Shown here one piece after another: positions 22,496 through 32,035 of a DNA stretch of 64,000 bases. The position numbers and the translations under genes were made by a program. The DNA comes from Plantago major (lineage: Eukaryota; Streptophyta; Magnoliopsida; Lamiales; Plantaginaceae): positions 65,471,035 to 65,535,034 of the forward strand of contig CM048844.1 of the NCBI GenBank assembly GCA_026545765.1. Reading direction: 5' to 3'. The stretch's first letter is position 1. Each line of letters opens with the position of its first letter. Under the pieces are notes generated by a model. The model was not told the DNA's origin, made no database searches, and saw only the letters and a list, made by a program, of their open reading frames with translations.

Positions 22496-24074
22496 TTTTT
22501 ACCTTTGCAGAGAGGTACTCCGTCAAGTGCCCTCTCTTCAAGAGCTCGGCTACCTCCAATCGCAGGGAGATGCATTCTGCAGTTGTATGGCCATGGTCTC
22601 CATGAAACACACACCACTTGTTGGAGTTTCTTTGATCTGGAGGTGTCCTGAGTTTTCCTGGCCATCTAACTCTGTCACCCATGCTTTTCATGATAGCTAC
22701 ACACTCCTCTGGTTCAATGTTGAGGGAGTAACTCGGAGGTGGTGCTCGGATTTCTGTCCTCCTTTGTTGGATTGGAGGGCAAGGTGGATTCACAACAGGT
22801 CCATGTCTTCTCTCAGTTGGGTATGGCCTAGCACGATAGTCTGGAACCCTTCGTTCAACTCGTCTGTCAGGCTTGGGCTCCTTGCGAACACTTTGGCTTG
22901 ACATGTAAGGTCTGTTGGCATCATCCTCCTCCCATTTGATCTGAGCCCATGCTTTGGCGATCACGCCTTCCATTGTTCGACAGGGGTACATGGTCAGCTC
23001 CTTGTACAAGCCCGAGTTGGGTGGCAGCCCTTTGCGGAAGGCGTTGATAGCAGTGTCCTTGTTGCAGTTGGGGATTGACACCTTCTCCTTGTTGAATCTT
23101 GCAACGTACTCCCTGAGAGATTCGTTAGGTCTTTGCCGGACGCTATATTAGTCGTCTGACAGTTTCAAAAGCTTGCGACTGCTTGCAAATTGTTCCACAA
23201 AGCAGTCGACTAATTGGGCAAAAGAATAAATGAAATTATTGGTTAAGTTGGTATACCATTGTAGGGCTGGTCCGATCAGACTTGAACCAAACCCTTTGCA
23301 CATGCATGCCTCACGGAGATCCCTGGGGATGGCTATGGTGAACATCCTCTGCTTGTACTGTGAGACATGGTCGTCTGGGTCTGTTGTTCCATCATAGAGC
23401 TTCATGCTTGGGAAGGTGAACTTGGTTGGCATCTCCACCAAGGCTATAGCGTCGGCGAAGGGAGAGTCAACAAAGCTATTGGGTAAGCTTTTCTTGATCG
23501 GTGCTGGCACTCCAGGGATCCTTTGGATCATCTCTTCTAAGCTCACCAGTTTGGAGGCTAGCTCCTTATTGCTCCTTCCGTGAACTGCAGAGAGGGTTAG
23601 CAAGTGATCTACCTGACTTGCGCTTTGGTTGCGTTGTTGTGGTGATTCGTCGTTCATCCTTGGTTTAGTACCCTCGAACGAAACCCTCCTGCTGGTGGTA
23701 CCCTGAGTGATCTCAAGGGATGGCCTTGGCAGAGCGCTCACCACTTGAGAGACTGGAGTTACGGGAATCACCCCTCCTGTCTCTTCAAAAGTTAGCTGGC
23801 AAGCCTCAATCGTGTTGCGTGGTGGGTTCTCCACCCCAATGCCATGAGTCAGTCGGCGAGATGAGATCGCGTCCAATGTTGGAGCCTCCTGATGGACGAC
23901 AGACTCAACCCTTTCCTTCAAGAGCTAGTTCTCCTTGCGGACAGAGCAGTTTTCGTCCTCAAGGAGCTTAATCATCTTGGCGTTCTCTTGCATCTGGGCC
24001 GCCAAGTCTCTGATCTGAGCGGTGACGTCCATTGCCTCAACCTCTTCGAGAACGTATTTGTATGAGTGCGTCAT
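22437..24074 (-). pseudogene. Tat 1 Gag
   Basis: Minus-strand frame from ATG 24074 (MTHSYKYVLEEVEAMDVTAQ) to 22437 with two in-frame stops (about 23924 and 23147). The N-terminus is coiled-coil-like. The core reads LYDGTTDPDDHVSQYKQRMF, then LQWYTNLTNNFIYSFAQLVD and [20 protein letters not shown], the standard retrotransposon gag domain. A modified zinc-knuckle-like [14 protein letters not shown] lies near the C-terminus. Gag packages the element RNA into particles in the cytoplasm. The 3' end overlaps the protease frame, consistent with a frameshift after the knuckle. Confidence 0.9.
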
Positions 24075-24130
24075 GAAGGCTTACTTAGCGGGTCGCGGTT
24101 GCTACTAGATTACCTTTCTTGAAGGCCGGG

Positions 24131-24148
24131 GCCCCACGGTGGGCGCCA
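24131..24148 (-). other. Primer-binding site (tRNA-Lys type)
   Basis: The minus strand reads TGGCGCCCACCGTGGGGC, three bases after the 5' LTR. It matches the complement of the 3' end of plant tRNA-Lys(CUU), from memory of that tRNA. Confidence 0.8.
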
Positions 24149-24151
24149 AAT

Positions 24152-25086
24152 TGTAGACGCTCAGAAATCTACAATCAAATTAGGGTTAGAAATTGGGGGG
24201 GGGGGCACCTGCAACCTGCAAGGCAACAGTAGCAAACAGAGATGTGAGGTTCCAAGGTGACACCGGTGTGGTGCCGACCGTATGGACTCCGACGCTCAAG
24301 TTAGAGGACTGGCAGATGGCGTAATCAAATGAAAGAGGTAGGAGAGAGATGATGCCAAGCGTCGACTTATCCTGTTGGTTGAGTTGGTTCGGCAACGTGG
24401 TGGACGAGCACGGGTAATGGGCTAGCTTACGTTGTAGGAGAGAGCTAGCTGGTAATCGTCTGACAGAGATAGATGACGATGGATGATGCGGATGGTTGAG
24501 GGTTGATGATGGATGGTGTTGAACGATCGTGGATGATGATAGGTGGCGGTTGATGTTGATCAGAGAGCTTGAGAGAGATGGAGGCGTGAGAGATTGATTG
24601 CTAGGGTTTGTTCCAGTCAGAATGCGATGCCCCTTCCGCGTCTCCCCATCCTTCTCTATATAGTGCATCCGTCGTTGGGGTCTGTCCGCGAATCTCGGGT
24701 GAGGCTGTCGGACCAGGCTAAGTGTGTTGGACTTGGTCTCACGTAGTTGGAGGATTCCTTTCAAATTGGTTACTTACTGATTGATTGAGTCGGCCAAGTA
24801 ATACGAGTTGGTTAGTTTGTTAGTCGAGCGCTGACTGACAGAGTCAGTCATGCGAGGAAAGCTAGCTAGCTTGTCAACCAGCTGGAAGGTTGGCGAGGTC
24901 GAGTGAGTCGGATAGCATGTAGGCTGTTGGGTAGATGGCTTAGCTAGGTGGGTTCGCTAACTGGCCTTTGGAATCCAACCCGCGTATGAAGTCTAGACGG
25001 ACTCATTAATGGATTGCGGATTGGGCCGTAGCCTTGATGGGCCGGTCTGTTAGTCTAGTTGACAAGAACGAATTTTGGCCAATACA
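24152..25086 (-). repeat. 5' LTR of Tat element 1
   Basis: 935 bp. Plus-strand ends TGTAGACGCT and CCAATACA, followed by the duplication ccaac. It differs from the 3' LTR by point changes and small indels (for example an eleven-G run after 24195). Confidence 0.95.
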
Positions 25087-25625
25087 CCAACCTCAACACC
25101 ACAATCTTTGTTATCAATAATAATTGCATCAACAATTTATTCCTATTCACCGGTTCCACCGGGACTACATCACAAGGAAATAAATCATCGAAATCCATAC
25201 GTACCTTAATCTCCTTTGGAGGAGAGTCGTGGTGACTTCATGTCCCACATTCCTCCACTTGTGATTTAGGAACCTGGACTCTTGCTCTGTCTTTAGAGAC
25301 TGTTATTTGAATCGGTACCTCAGTGATAACCGTGATTGTCATGGCATTTTCGGTTGGTCCAGGCAACCTCCCCTTCTCACGGTTGCGACTCCTATCAAGA
25401 AACTCTTGGAGTTGCCTCTTGATGTCCTTGTTGTCCCCTTCTAGAACCGTCAACCTCCCATCCGTCTTCTCCTGGTGCCTTTGAGCCCAGTCGATAAACC
25501 ATCTGTCTCAACATGCTTGTCGAGGTGGAATCCTTTGGCTGCTCCTCTTCATTAGGAGTAGGATTCTCACAATGATCATTCGAGTAGCTCAGCTTCGACC
25601 GATCCACATTGGGGTAGATTTGTGA
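25087..25625 (-). pseudogene. Gag C-terminal part of the older Athila-like element
   Basis: Minus-strand frames encode 'YSNDHCENPTPNEEEQPKDS', then 'MTVLEGDNKDIKRQLQEFLDRSRNREKGR' and 'PIQITVSKDRARVQVPKSQVEECGT' before a stop at 25238. The acidic/basic, coiled-coil-like composition fits the region between Gag and protease in Athila-like elements. It continues, after removal of the Tat insertion, into 12750-12040. It is broken on its 5' side by the LTR at 25626. Confidence 0.5.
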
Positions 25626-26295
25626 TGTGACAACGAAATGTGCAATTTTGCACGCTTTTAGACCCTCGTTTTTTTGCGCAAGATTCAGTATTTGTATCAT
25701 ATTTGCGCCAATTACCAAATGTTTGTGTATTTATAAGTCATGATCGTGTTTTTGAGGAATTGCACAATTTCAGGTACCAAAACGTCATATTTGGGCGAAA
25801 TCGGGGAAGTTATGCAAATATGCTGATTTGGCCGTTGCACGGACTTCGAGGTGTCAAAACATGTCATGTGAACAACCAATTCAAAGATATTTGAAGATGA
25901 TACATAATTGTAGAAGACCACTTTTGGAGGAAGCGAAGTTACGAAGCGCGAAATCGAAGAACGAAGAAAACAGACAGAAACATGAGGAAATCGAAGTTGT
26001 GCGGTCGATAGTCGATCACGGAAGCCCTGCGCGGTCCACTGTCAACCGCAGTGAGGAGATGTTTCTAGAAAAAGGGCCTTTTCCTGGCCTGTCAGGCTAG
26101 AGCCCACCTTTCTAACCTTCCTTAATGACGAATGGAGGCTAGAGCTCGAGAATTACAGTATAAATAAGACCCTTGGGACTCATAATCATTCACCGCTCAC
26201 AAAGCATCTCTCCTAAGAGAGAACCAGTCCTCGAGGAAGTGAAACCCCAAAACCGCTGGCCGTTAGAAGCAACACGAAGATATCAGAGACTAAGT
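25626..26295 (+). mobile_element. Truncated LTR, same family as the LTR at 42859
   Basis: It starts TGTGACAACGAAATGTG, like TGTGACAATGAAATGTG at 42859, and stays alignable to 'gagactaag' (26287; 43549). It contains a GC-rich stretch (25997-26060), a TATA box TATAAATA (26159-26166) and 'accagtcctcgaggaagt' (26222). It ends in the (TTC)n run, so the R-U5 half with the mini-ORF is lost. Confidence 0.8.
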
Positions 26296-26355
26296 TGCTT
26301 CTTCTTCTTCTTCTTCTTCTTCTTCTTCTTCTTCTTCTTCTTCTTCTTCTTCTTG
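26296..26355. repeat. (TTC)n microsatellite at an element junction
   Basis: Twenty ttc triplets joining the truncated LTR to the antisense ORF copy. On the minus strand it is a poly-Glu run that continues the Glu-rich end of that ORF. Confidence 0.95.
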
Positions 26356-27685
26356 ATGAGTTTCTGTAAAATCTTTGCATCCATCATTGTTGCCTTTTCT
26401 TCTCTTTCCAGAGATCTCTTCTAAATCCTCAACATAGTCTTTGTATCTTCTCCTTGAGCTCTTTGCAGCAACAGGAAGTTTCTGAGACATTGTTCTAGTG
26501 ACCCTTCTTTCAATAGCAGGGATTAATTAAAGTTGACTACGGATTGCAGAATGAGGTTGGGCATCTTCAGATATCATCTTTTGTTTGCCCTACCCCTTGG
26601 AGTCCTTTCTTGATCTTTCCCCCTTAGTCATAGGAGACTGATAAAAACTATCCAGTAGTTTGACAAAGGATTCTGACAGGGAGTCAAAATTCTTTTAGAG
26701 ACCATTATAGGCTGTAAATAAATGATGCAACTCAGCTTGTAGTACAGCATTCTGTTGGTCAAGGCCAGTTTCCTCATTAGGGAGATTGGAAACCTCAGCA
26801 ACTACTTGACTCACAGTAGTTGTGCCAATGCTAGCTTGAACATCTACAAGTGGCATATCTTTCCATCTGAGTGTCTCTTCATAGCTAGATCTTGATGTTC
26901 CAGAGCAATACTGGAAGTTCTTCATGCAATCATTTCAGCAAACTTTCCAAATATTATTGCAACACAAGCAACCATCTGCTTGTTCTGCTCTTCTAGCTCT
27001 TTCATTTTCTACACAAAGATCTAGGATCTCCCTTCATAATCCTCAGCATGTTCATCTGGAACATTGATGTGGACAAGAGGAGCTAAAGTCATTTTCTTAG
27101 AGTGTGACACAGTAGTTTGAGGATGACTATGGTCAGGTACTTTCAGAGTGTTGTCCTCCTTGTCTTATTCTTCTTCATCACTCCAGTTTTCCTCATTATC
27201 TAAGCCAACAACCTTTTCTGACAGGGTCTTCTTCTCCTTTCTAAATGAGGGCAATACTTTCTCAGTATCTTGCTTCCTCTCTGGAGTTTCTTCAGCATCC
27301 AATTCCTCAACAAATACTTGTGCAGCAAGATAGATATGCTTTTGCTCAGCAAGGGCATCCTCTGCCTTGCGAGTCATTTCCTCAACCTTTCTGAGGTTGT
27401 CTTGTCTTTCTGCCATCTTGGTTTTCAACTCAAGATGCAGTCTGGCTTCTTCTTCCAATAGAGCTTTGAGTTGAGCAACTCTGTATTCTGCTTCCATAAT
27501 CTGTCTTGAGGGATCTTCAGAATGCTCAACTACTTGTGCAGTAGTGTCTTGTTGTTGGGGATTAGTACTTGATGATTTTCGATGAGATGGAGGAGGGGAG
27601 TCATTTGAATTCCTCTCAGGATGCTTTTCAGCAACTGAGGCAATGTTAGTTGCAGCAACTCCTCCTATTCATGGTGCAGCGGCAT

Positions 27686-29293
27686 TCATGAGGCATTTTT
27701 AGGACACCTCACCAGGTTCTTTTTACTTTGTTTTTACTAACTTTTAGTTTAGCTTTTCCTTTATTTGTATATATTTTGAATTTTGTTTGTGTTTCTTGTG
27801 TTTCCTCCTTGATTGCTGGTTTTAGGTACTTTTCATGAAGAAAAGGAGTCAAAACGATGCATTTTAATGCACTTTCTCGGAGATCACAAGCTCCAAGACT
27901 TCGAATAGGTGCCACGAAGGTTCCCGGAATGCCAAACGGGTTAAGGATGGACAAATAAGATGAGATCGGGCCCGAAGAGAAGCGGGGCGATCGCCCCAAA
28001 GCCTGGACGCAGCCACAAAGGTCTACATTTAGAGTCTAGTTCTTTGTTTGACTCATTCTTTGTTTTGGTTTGTTTAGAGTCTAGTTTCTTTTGTTGTTTG
28101 CTCGAGGACGACCAAAGGTTCGGTTTGTGTTTCTTGTGTTTCCACCTTGATTCCAGGTTTAGGTACTTTCCATGAAGAAAAATGAGTCAAAACGATGCAT
28201 TTTAATGAACTTTATTGGAGATCACAAGCTCCAAGTTTCGAAATAGGTTCCACGAAGGTTTCCGGAATGCCAAACGGGTCAAGGATGGACAAATAAGACG
28301 AGATCGGGCCCGAAGAAAAGCGAGGCGATCGCCCAAATGCCTGGACGCAGCCACAGAGGGCTGCATTTCGCCCCTAACGGTTGGGGCGATTGACCCTAAC
28401 CGGCGGGCGATCGCCCGCTCCGCGGGGCGATTGCTTTCCTCGATCTATTCACGGAACTGGCATCACTTTTCTGATTCTGGCATTTTAAACTCCAGATTTT
28501 GTAATTCGAACATCACTTTTTCATTTCACACAACATTTGGGAGAATTTTGGGAGGTCTAGGGTTCCAAGAATCATCCATCTGATTGAAGTTGGAGTTTTG
28601 GTTAACCATTTAACTGAAGATTTCTTCCTTTAAACCACTACTTTCACCATTGTTATCTATTGGAGCTTCATTATTCAAAGTTATTCTGTAATTCTGTATC
28701 GTTTCTCTTTGTTTACATTCTTTTGTATGTTTATGCCTTTGGTTATAATATTTCTTGCCTGTGTCAACATGAATATGAGTAGCTAAACAACAACCATGGG
28801 TTGGTGGTGAAATCTTGAACATGCAAGTATAGGTCTTTGGATGAAATACATTGTTCTTCATTTGTTGAATTCTTGCGAATCGTTTGATTAGCTCAAAATC
28901 TTAGCAATCGTTTTCTGATACCCAAAATACACAAGAGCAATTCGCACCCTCAAGGTTAATTATGGTTTAAGCCCAACGCTTTCAACTACAAAAGTCGTGT
29001 ATTCCATTGTATCCTTTTACTAGCTAGCTCTTGATGAAACCACAACCCCATGTCTCCTTTAATTGATAACAAACCCGTGTTTGCTGTTTGATCTTTGTGT
29101 GATTTGTGAAAGAAAAGAATTGGAAGTCGTAAGATGCAATTCTAGACAAACTAGTACTTTAAAACACCGACAAGCTTAGTTAAGTCCTTCGAGAACGACA
29201 CTCGGGGCAACTTATCAACTCACTACGTGCTTTTTCTAGTGATCCTTGTTATTGCTCTTGGCTTATAAATTAAGGACTTGATTTCACGCATCA
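27686..29293 (+). mobile_element. Deletion-derived Athila-like LTR element
   Basis: Flanked by ggcat (27681-27685 and 29294-29298). The start is TCATGAGGC (one change from TGATGAGGC) and the end CGCATCA. It is not a simple solo LTR: 27686-28030 is LTR start, about 28031-28120 contains internal 3' sequence including 'tttgctcgaggacgaccaaaggttcggttt', and from 28121 LTR sequence resumes, repeating the 27780-28010 segment. So most of the element was lost by recombination between non-equivalent points. Contains the palindromes ggggcgatcgcccc (27984-27997) and cgggcgatcgcccg (28404-28417), and the mini-ORF at 28775. Confidence 0.85.
28775..28786 (+). promoter_or_regulatory. Conserved LTR mini-ORF ATGAGTAGCTAA
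   Basis: Identical 12-mer to 3268, 38519 and 43601. Here it is preceded in frame by ATGAAT. Downstream 'gggttggtggtgaaatcttgaacatgc' resembles 38545-38571. Confidence 0.5.
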
Positions 29294-32035
29294 GGCATCA
29301 TCATCATCCTTGGGATCATCCTTCTTGTGAGCAGATGGAGATGGAGACTTTGGTTTCTCAACATCATTTTCACTAGTCTCATGATCTTCTTCATCTTCAG
29401 ATACCTCTGGTATAGTGACCATTTGACCATTTGACCATTGACTTCTCCTTGCTCAGTGGGAGCTGTCTATAGTGACTTAGGAAGGACTAGCCTTATAGCC
29501 ATTTCCTCTATGGCCTGGCCATCTGCTTGCTCAAAAGCTTGAATAAGCTTGCGCGCTACTTCCTTGATGAACTTCTTTTCCATCAACTTGGCAAAAGAAT
29601 ATTGTTCATCAGGGAACATGTTATGAACATGATTCTCCAAATCAATTGCATGTGCCCTTCTTGTAGGGTCATCAATGATCCTGATGACTTCATGAATATA
29701 TGAGCTCCTTAGTTTCTACCACTATTTGAAGCAACTAAGATGCGTAGGCACAGTATGATTTTTGAAGAATGGAAGGAGATCCTAGAATTTATCCTCAGGA
29801 ATCCTTATAGCGCGTGAAGGAGCCTTAAAGAAAATGGAGTTTTGATTAAGTGTCAAAACTTGTTCAGATATATGGGTAACAGAAGTGTTAGGTTTCTAAG
29901 AAACCTGTTTCGCAACAACGGGCTCAGATAGTTTGACATGTGAGGTGGAAGGACCCTCAGCTAACTTTGGAGGAGACTTGGGCATCTTATCCTCTTCAAC
30001 TTCCATTTCTTTCTGAACCTCACTGACAAGAGGCTGAGATATGTGTTTCTCAGAGACCTTGGAAGTCTCTAGTATATCCTCTTGTGTCTTTGGCTTTTCA
30101 GCCACACCATCTTTCTTCTCAGTTGGAGCCTACAGGGTAGGCTCAGATTCCTTGTTGATGGAGGGTAAAGAATCCTCCTTCATAGATTGTGAAGGAAGCT
30201 TTTCAGCTTCTTCTCCTTCCTTAGTTTCTTTTTAAGCCTGTAACAAAGATTAATCACATTAATAACAATACATATAACATAGAATTTTAAAAAGTCGAGA
30301 TTTAAACTACTCAGTAACCTGATCAATGTCAGGCAGATTGGTATCTGGAACTTGTGTGGGTTCCATGCGTTGGTCTTGTTGTCCAGTGACCTCAGCTCTG
30401 TTTGATGTTTCTGGCACTTCAAGCCTTTCCTGAGTCTTTGGCTTAGTTGCGTCCCCTATTTGATCTCCCTGAGTCGCAACCTCAGTTTGATTCCTCTCAG
30501 ATGAGAGAGTTGGAGAACCTTCCCAACTACAGGATTTACTTCAACAACACTATCAGCACCTTGACGGATTTGAATCATGTTCATCATATAATCTTGCCTG
30601 AGATTGGTAGATGTTTGAGATGCTTATGGTTGTTGTGGTTGTTGTGGTGATCTGGATCTGGATGGAGAAGGAACAACAGTGATTGTTCTTTTCAGATCAT
30701 CAGCCATCTTCTGTACTGATGCGTTGGCAGTGTCATCAAGTACAACTGAATCTCTCATCTGGGCATTATGCATATCTTGAAAGGTGGACGGCCCTGGTAG
30801 TGTATTTCCTTTGGACATGGTTACTTTCTCAGTAACCTTTGATGCAGTGACTTCTTCAACAACCTCATTCCTTTACAAGAATGTGTCAAAGTCTAATGTA
30901 TCTGCTTCTTCCGCAGATATTGGATGGGATGCATCAACCCACTTGGCATCAAGAGTGGTATCTACAACACTATGGAGTGTTTGCTGGATTTGGGCAGAGG
31001 TGTCTGCAGCACTATGGAGTTGTATCTGAACTCCTCTAATGTTATCTGTGGCACTAGGTTCAGATACCTGTCTTTTAAGGTCAACCATAAAGGTGGTCTT
31101 CTTAGAAGTTGATTTCTTCTTGCCTCCAGTCCTTGGTTTCTTTTTGGGCACAACAGTTGCCTCAGAAACTTCTTCTACTGGCCTCTTCTGGTTACTTTTC
31201 TTGGCCTCTTTTGCCAGTTTCTTCATCTTGCGCTCAGATTCATATTTGAACAGGAGATCACTGTTGGAAATATCTTCCTTCCTCCTGAGCTTTAGGCTAA
31301 GCTTTTCCAGAAGATAGCATATCTTTAGAACAAAGATGATGGAATACTTCGGCTCAGCAAGGTCACCTTCTACCTCAGGCTTAAAGCCTTAAGGTTTATT
31401 AACAAACCTCAGAAAGATGTATTTCCCCAGTTGAATGGCTCATCTTGGTCCTCCAGTGAGATGAGGAATACCATCATTCCCCATCTTTCCATTCTGATTT
31501 GGTCAGCTCCACCTTGATTGGAATCAAAGAACCTACGTAGTACAAGTGCTATCAAGTCCCATGGTTCAACAAGATGTAATCTCTTGATAATCGAGTTGTC
31601 GAACTTTGGTGGAGTTTCAGCAAGTTGAGGATTCATGTAGTGGGAGTTGAAGCTTTTCACACCATCCAGTGAGGTGTCTGGTTCATAATCATAACCTTGG
31701 GTGGGTAACCGAAAGCGGTTGCTGAAGGTCTCAACATCAAGGTTTATCTTCAAACCTTGGACCTTTGTTTTGATGCGTACTTCTTCAGTGCCATCAACAG
31801 TTGTGTTTATGATGGTGGAATTGTTGCGAAATTCCAACACAACTTCAGTGGATTCACCACTGTGTCTTGTAGAGCAGAACTCCTTTATTTTTACCTTTTC
31901 AAGTAAATCAAGTCCTCTCTCAACATCTGTTGGGTTCTTTGCAGCTCCCAGTAGATAACCATCAAGTACTCCTCCCTAGATTACCTTTGAATTGGGGTTC
32001 CACATAGAGAAGTTGAAATCACCAACTAGTCTCTT

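Larger units (their letters stand above)
12751..25086 (-). mobile_element. Complete Tat-type Ty3/gypsy retrotransposon, 12.3 kb
   Basis: Flanked by the 5-bp duplication ccaac (12746-12750 and 25087-25091). LTRs are 12751-13671 and 24152-25086, with TGTA...TACA ends. Order on the minus strand: 5' LTR, tRNA-Lys primer site, Gag, protease, RT, RNase H, second (archaeal-type) RNase H, integrase, 5-kb non-coding 3' region with tandem repeats, polypurine tract, 3' LTR. The second RNase H and the long repeat-rich 3' region are hallmarks of the Tat lineage (relatives of Retand and Ogre). The coding part is nearly continuous, with a few stops and two frameshifts. It inserted into the Gag-Pol region of an older Athila-like element. 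Confidence 0.96.
26356..32035 (-). pseudogene. Unrecognised retroelement-associated ORF, left copy (minus), partly intronless
   Basis: I do not recognise the family. Read leftwards from 32035: an N-terminal domain (LVGDFNFSMWNPNSKV..., LHLVEPWDLIALVLRRFFDS, RMERWGMMVFLISLEDQD); a basic nuclear-signal-like stretch (PKKKPRTGGKKKSTSKK, about 31140); a Gln/Pro tract; exons rich in Glu/Lys/Pro; an acidic segment; a coiled coil (AEYRVAQLKALLEEEARLHLELK, 27497-27165); and a Glu-rich end. Introns with GT...AG ends remain at 30318-30238 and 29904-29824 (81 bp each), but exons that are separated by introns in the right copy are fused here near 30130 and 30019. Many stops and frameshifts. The LTR derivative 27686-29293 is inserted in it. 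An env-like 3' ORF of a copia element or a captured host gene are both possible. Confidence 0.55.
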
